Part shown: one piece after another, positions 61,080-64,000 of the stretch | Layout: each line of letters opens with the position of its first letter | Position numbering within the stretch: position 1 is the stretch's first letter | Source of the DNA: Corynebacterium flavescens | GTDB taxonomy: Bacteria > Actinomycetota > Actinomycetes > Mycobacteriales > Mycobacteriaceae | Direction: 5' to 3' | DNA: 64,000 nt | Assembly (NCBI RefSeq): GCF_008693105.1 | Contig: NZ_VXKK01000037.1 | Coordinates: 1-64,000 of the forward strand | Notes under the pieces: model-generated | Seen by the model: the letters and a program-made list of their open reading frames with translations, nothing else | What the model was told of the DNA's origin: nothing | Database searches by the model: none | Program-made: the position numbers and the translations under genes

Positions 61080-61939
61080 GGCAACTCACCCATCTGGACT
61101 ACTTCCCCATCGATAGCCTGCGAGGCGCTCTGCGGGCCGTATTCCCACGCTTCTAGGGTGTTCTGCACACCGCGCCCCGCATTAGAATTGCGAGCAGGGA
61201 TGGGATCATCTTCCCAGCAGTCCTGATTCAGCCACGTTGCCGGATGCTTAGTGAACTCCGCTTCACGATTCGGGTCATTCCGATATCGGGCCATGCCGTC
61301 AATAATTTCTTCGAGGGGTGCCCGCAGCGCCGCTTTCTCGAATGCTTTACGCGCCGCGCCCTTAGCGGCCTTACGAGGGACGAGATTCCAGAATCGATCG
61401 AACGCGTCGGAGATCGATCGATCTTTAGATTCTTCTTTGGGTTCTACTTTGGGTTCTTCTTTGGGTTTGTAGGAACACGTCTTCACCCCACCCTGTGAAG
61501 GCGTGTTCACCCCACCACCGGAAGACGTGTTCACCCCATGAGGTGAAGGCGTGTTCACCCCAGTAGGCGTGTTCACGGGTGAAGGCGTGTTCACCCCACT
61601 AGTGAAGTTAGTATCAGACTTAGGTGGCTTTCGCGGCTTCACCATCTCCAGATTCAGCACCCACACAGTAGGGCGCTTCCCCGCAGGGAGGTGCTGCACC
61701 CAATACGGATCGCCTCGGTAAATCAGCCCGGCTTCCTCCAGCGTGTTAATCGCCTTCTGCACCGTCCTCACAGACACCCCAACATCATCTGCAATGCTGC
61801 CGATAGACGGCCAGCAAACGCCCGTATCATCATTGAAGCGATCCGCGAGGGCGACAAGCACGAGGCGGTTTCGACACTGGGACGCATCCCGCTTTAGTGG
61901 CGCCTGGCGCAGCGCCCACGAGGTAGCAGCGAGGCTCAT
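61073..61939 (-). CDS. Phage replication initiator with internal origin
   Basis: 288 residues. An N-terminal winged helix-turn-helix (about 43-78, WPSIGSIADDVGVSVRTVQK), a repeat-rich linker (GVNTPS units, about 115-150), a charged Lys/Glu stretch and a C-terminal helical DnaD-like region (FDRFWNLVPRKAAKGAARKA). The linker codons are the DNA iterons of the origin, a lambda-O-like layout. It overlaps the HNH gene and the loader-like gene. Confidence 0.82.
   Translation of the reverse strand: MSLAATSWALRQAPLKRDASQCRNRLVLVALADRFNDDTGVCWPSIGSIADDVGVSVRTVQKAINTLEEAGLIYRGDPYWVQHLPAGKRPTVWVLNLEMVKPRKPPKSDTNFTSGVNTPSPVNTPTGVNTPSPHGVNTSSGGGVNTPSQGGVKTCSYKPKEEPKVEPKEESKDRSISDAFDRFWNLVPRKAAKGAARKAFEKAALRAPLEEIIDGMARYRNDPNREAEFTKHPATWLNQDCWEDDPIPARNSNAGRGVQNTLEAWEYGPQSASQAIDGEVVQMGELPW
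61411..61598 (-). other. Predicted phage replication origin with iterons
   Basis: Six GCGTGTTCACCCCA-type units start near 61477, 61501, 61525, 61549, 61567 and 61585. Spacings are 24, 24, 24, 18 and 18. Several units are preceded by GTGAAG, making GTGAA/TTCAC palindromes. Beside them lie three TTTGGGTT repeats (about 61438-61470), AT-richer than the surroundings, and the perfect 14-bp palindrome AGATCGATCGATCT (61411-61424). Confidence 0.75.
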
Positions 61940-62322
61940 AGCTGCACCTCCCCAGCCGGCTCTAAACCGCCGTCAGCGAGCAAATAGAACCACTCGTCAC
62001 GGATCATCATTGGCACCTGCCCGGGGTCGGGGTGATGCGAGTGCACAATCAGGCCGCGCTCGCGCCCAACGCTCGGATCGACGTGCGTAATGTAATGGTG
62101 GCAGGCGTGGCAAAGGGCGGCACCATTCACCACAAGATCATTGTTCCGCTGCCTCCGCTGCCGGTGGTGCCACTCCTCTGGGCTGCCCGTGCAGCAATCC
62201 AGCCCGGCCTCGCACCTGCCCTGAGAGCGTTGCATAACTGTCGCGTACACCTCCTCGGGCATACGTCCACCTCGCCTCGGGCGCTTCTTCATAGGGGTGC
62301 GTTTTATTGGTGCTCTTTTCAC
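61936..62322 (-). CDS. HNH endonuclease-like protein
   Basis: 128 residues from a GTG (VKRAPIKRTPMKKRPRRGG) that follows GCAGAAAGGAAA. Basic N-terminus, then GRCEAGLDCC ... EWHHRQRRQRNND ... ALCHACHHYITHVD, the HNH fold with four cysteines. Leader hairpin copy 7 lies upstream. May nick DNA in replication or recombination. Confidence 0.82.
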   Translation of the reverse strand: MKRAPIKRTPMKKRPRRGGRMPEEVYATVMQRSQGRCEAGLDCCTGSPEEWHHRQRRQRNNDLVVNGAALCHACHHYITHVDPSVGRERGLIVHSHHPDPGQVPMMIRDEWFYLLADGGLEPAGEVQL

Positions 62323-62343
62323 CGTGTGGTTTCCTTTCTGCTG

Positions 62344-62361
62344 TGGCGGTTGCAGCCGCCA
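62344..62361 (-). promoter_or_regulatory. Leader hairpin, CUGCAA loop (copy 7)
   Basis: Stem TGGCGG/CCGCCA, 6 bp, loop CTGCAA on the minus strand, 1 nt before AGCAGAAAGGA. Confidence 0.75.
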
Positions 62362-62477
62362 AAAAATGTTGGAGTATCGGCTCTTGTATGGCCCGGGCCG
62401 TAGGGCACAAAATGCGGGGCGAAGTAGCGCAGGCATAGGGCCTGCTGTCCCACCCCGCCCCGCTGTGGGGAGGTTAA

Positions 62478-63596
62478 TCACGCCGCGTTCGTGGTCACGA
62501 TCTCCGCATCGATAACCTGCTGTACCGTCTCCTTCGCCTGCGATAGGTCGGTACCTAGCAGGCGGTCGAGGGTGGCTACCGCCATTTGCGAGAGCTCACG
62601 GTCGCCGGTGCGTGAGTAGTATTCGAGGGCTTTTCGCAGCTTCGCTTCGTCGCCCGCAGTCTCCGCTGCAAGGAGTCCCTGCGCCTGGTGCGCTACGTAC
62701 TGCTTGCGCGCATCCTCGTCCTGCTGGGGTTCCGACTGTTGTGCAGGCCGGGCCTGTGACGTCTGCGCTTGGGGCCGCTCCTGCTGCGCGTGTTGCTGGC
62801 CGTCACCCATGAGAGACCCGTCCACACGGCCCTCAACCATCGTAGATCCTGGCTGCCCAGCCGCCGCGCCCATAGCGGTCAGCAGCTTCTCGACCGTGAA
62901 ATCCGGCAGGGGCTTCTGCTCCCCTGGCTGCACCTGCAAGGCCGGGTTAGTGGTCACAATCTTTGTCAATGTCCAGGTGCGTGGCGCCCGCGCCTCAACA
63001 ATCGCAGACACACGGAACGGAACCTTCTTCTGCACCTGAATCTTCCACTCCGTATTACGGGAGGGCTTACCGGCCACCATTTCGGTCACCTCGTCCAGGC
63101 GGGCTGTGCAAATAGCTGGGCCGGGGAAGTTCGCAAGCTGCCGCATAATGCCATCAGACACGTTCGCCGCGGCGTTCCACAAGTCCATATCGGGCTTAGG
63201 CTCCTCGCCATTAAGGCGGCGCTTCTTGCGGGTCAGCCGGTCTTTCATCGCCTGCTCCGCATTGTCTTTGATCAGATCCCAGATCTCGGTGAGTGAGTCC
63301 AAAATCAGCAGATTGTATTTGCCTTCTGCTGCGGGCTGGGCTGATGCCCACTGAATGGCCTCACGGATCTGCTGGAGGGTGCCGTCATGCTCGATGATTT
63401 CAAAATCAGCGCCAGGGATACTGCCGTAGGCGTCTGCCACGCCCTCCCCAATCTCAATGAAGAACGAACGATCCACAGTCTCCAATGTGGTTGCTTCCAC
63501 TGCCGCCCAGGTCTTACCACCGCCGGCGATACCGGCGAGGAGGATAACGGGGGACGATTGCACACCGGTTGGTTTACGTGTATTGAAATCGTGCAT
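62478..63596 (-). CDS. Sak4/RecA-like ATPase (AAA_24 type)
   Basis: 372 residues. Walker A AGIAGGGKT (about 22-30) and Walker B LLILDSLTE (about 96-104) in a RecA-like core; a Gln/Pro/Ala-rich C-terminal linker (about 265-300) and a helical end. Such proteins promote phage single-strand annealing or recombination with SSB. Gene context (next to HNH, initiator) fits. Confidence 0.8.
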   Translation of the reverse strand: MHDFNTRKPTGVQSSPVILLAGIAGGGKTWAAVEATTLETVDRSFFIEIGEGVADAYGSIPGADFEIIEHDGTLQQIREAIQWASAQPAAEGKYNLLILDSLTEIWDLIKDNAEQAMKDRLTRKKRRLNGEEPKPDMDLWNAAANVSDGIMRQLANFPGPAICTARLDEVTEMVAGKPSRNTEWKIQVQKKVPFRVSAIVEARAPRTWTLTKIVTTNPALQVQPGEQKPLPDFTVEKLLTAMGAAAGQPGSTMVEGRVDGSLMGDGQQHAQQERPQAQTSQARPAQQSEPQQDEDARKQYVAHQAQGLLAAETAGDEAKLRKALEYYSRTGDRELSQMAVATLDRLLGTDLSQAKETVQQVIDAEIVTTNAA

Positions 63597-64000
63597 TACT
63601 TCGTCTCCTTACCGTCAGTGATTTCCAGCACTTCGCCAGCGCTTTGTACGAGGGCTTCAATAGCAGCCTTAGCCACCTTCGAGCGGCCCGGCGTGACCCG
63701 AATCGACGGGCTGGAGGATTCCTTAATCTCCCACCCCGCAGGCAGTTCACCAGTTACTTGCCAGTGCTCCAGTACCTTGCCGGAGATCTCGGCCTCGTCC
63801 TCGTTCGAGATAGAGAAGTCGAGCAAATCGGGGCGATTCTCTGCCAGATAGGTGACGAGTTCGTGCGCTTTCTCCGTGGATGGGTGAGGCAGGAGGTCGA
63901 TGATCTCCGCGCCGGCATCCTCGGCCATTCCAAGCAATACAGCCGGGTCGGTGCAAACGGCCTTCTTACCAGGAGCCGTGACAGAAAATGAACCAATCTC
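63596..64000 (-). CDS. Hypothetical protein, 5' end beyond the window
   Basis: 134 visible residues; the frame is open to the right edge, so the N-terminus is missing. Acidic alpha/beta (LPHPSTEKAHELVTYLAENR ... VTPGRSKVAKAAIEAL). Shares one base with the next gene's start. Probably a recombination or replication accessory by position. Confidence 0.6.
   Translation of the reverse strand, partial: EIGSFSVTAPGKKAVCTDPAVLLGMAEDAGAEIIDLLPHPSTEKAHELVTYLAENRPDLLDFSISNEDEAEISGKVLEHWQVTGELPAGWEIKESSSPSIRVTPGRSKVAKAAIEALVQSAGEVLEITDGKETK

Larger units (their letters stand above)
15558..64000. mobile_element. Siphophage-type prophage (right end outside window)
   Basis: From the tRNA-Gly 3' end onward nearly all genes are phage genes in modular order: lysis, tail, head, packaging, DNA modification, early small genes, replication and recombination, all on the minus strand. 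The head genes (SPP1/MuF type), the long tape measure and the frameshifted tail chaperones indicate a long, non-contractile tail. No integrase, excision module with repressor, or right attachment site is seen, so the element extends past 64,000. No disrupted structural gene was noticed, so the prophage could be functional. Confidence 0.93.

Noticed and set aside
61475..61600. TTCACCCC repeats considered as a CRISPR array
   Set aside because: Units are 14-16 bp with 4-10 bp between them and lie inside an initiator gene; iterons fit, CRISPR does not.

Overview
The window joins ordinary Corynebacterium chromosome (about 1-15,560) to most of a siphophage-type prophage (about 15,560 to the right edge, where it continues). 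The host assignment rests on the block valS-folC-DUF4233-ndk, mdh, clpX, clpP2-clpP1 and tig. In Corynebacterium clpX and clpP1P2 often flank aromatic-acid catabolic genes; here only one aromatic-acid-type permease remains between them. This is recalled family knowledge; no database search was possible.

Host part. Almost everything reads on the minus strand with overlapping, coupled genes (valS/folC, folC/DUF4233). A TetR regulator and an MFS permease are the plus-strand exceptions. tRNA-Pro(UGG) follows tig, then a Gly/Asp-repeat membrane protein, then tRNA-Gly(UCC), whose 3' end is the likely left attachment site.

Prophage part. A short plus-strand module (15,957-16,966) is followed by a long minus-strand genome that reads right to left. 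At the right are recombination and replication genes: a Sak4-like ATPase, an HNH protein, and an initiator gene carrying its own iteron origin. Next comes a dense run of small early genes, SSB, a WhiB-like protein, RusA, dUTPase and ribbon-helix-helix genes. Then come a Dam-type, a Dcm-type and a ParB-fused methyltransferase. The late genes follow: terminase, three tRNA-like genes, portal, an intein-containing MuF protein, scaffold, capsid, connectors, tail tube, frameshifted tail chaperones, a 2,374-residue tape measure, tail tip and fibre, an M23+GH25 endolysin and holin-like membrane proteins. No integrase or repressor is visible, so both probably lie beyond 64,000.

Most notable points. 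(1) A Vsr/DUF559-like homing-endonuclease gene lies on the plus strand, codon-for-codon antisense to the intein of the minus-strand MuF gene. (2) Seven early-gene leaders carry hairpins with an invariant CUGCAA loop and different but compensated stems, just before an AGAAAGGA-type ribosome site; an eighth leader has a variant loop. (3) A 124-residue gene with its own strong ribosome site is nested out of frame inside the Dcm gene. (4) A tRNA with perfect acceptor, D and T arms has almost no anticodon arm.
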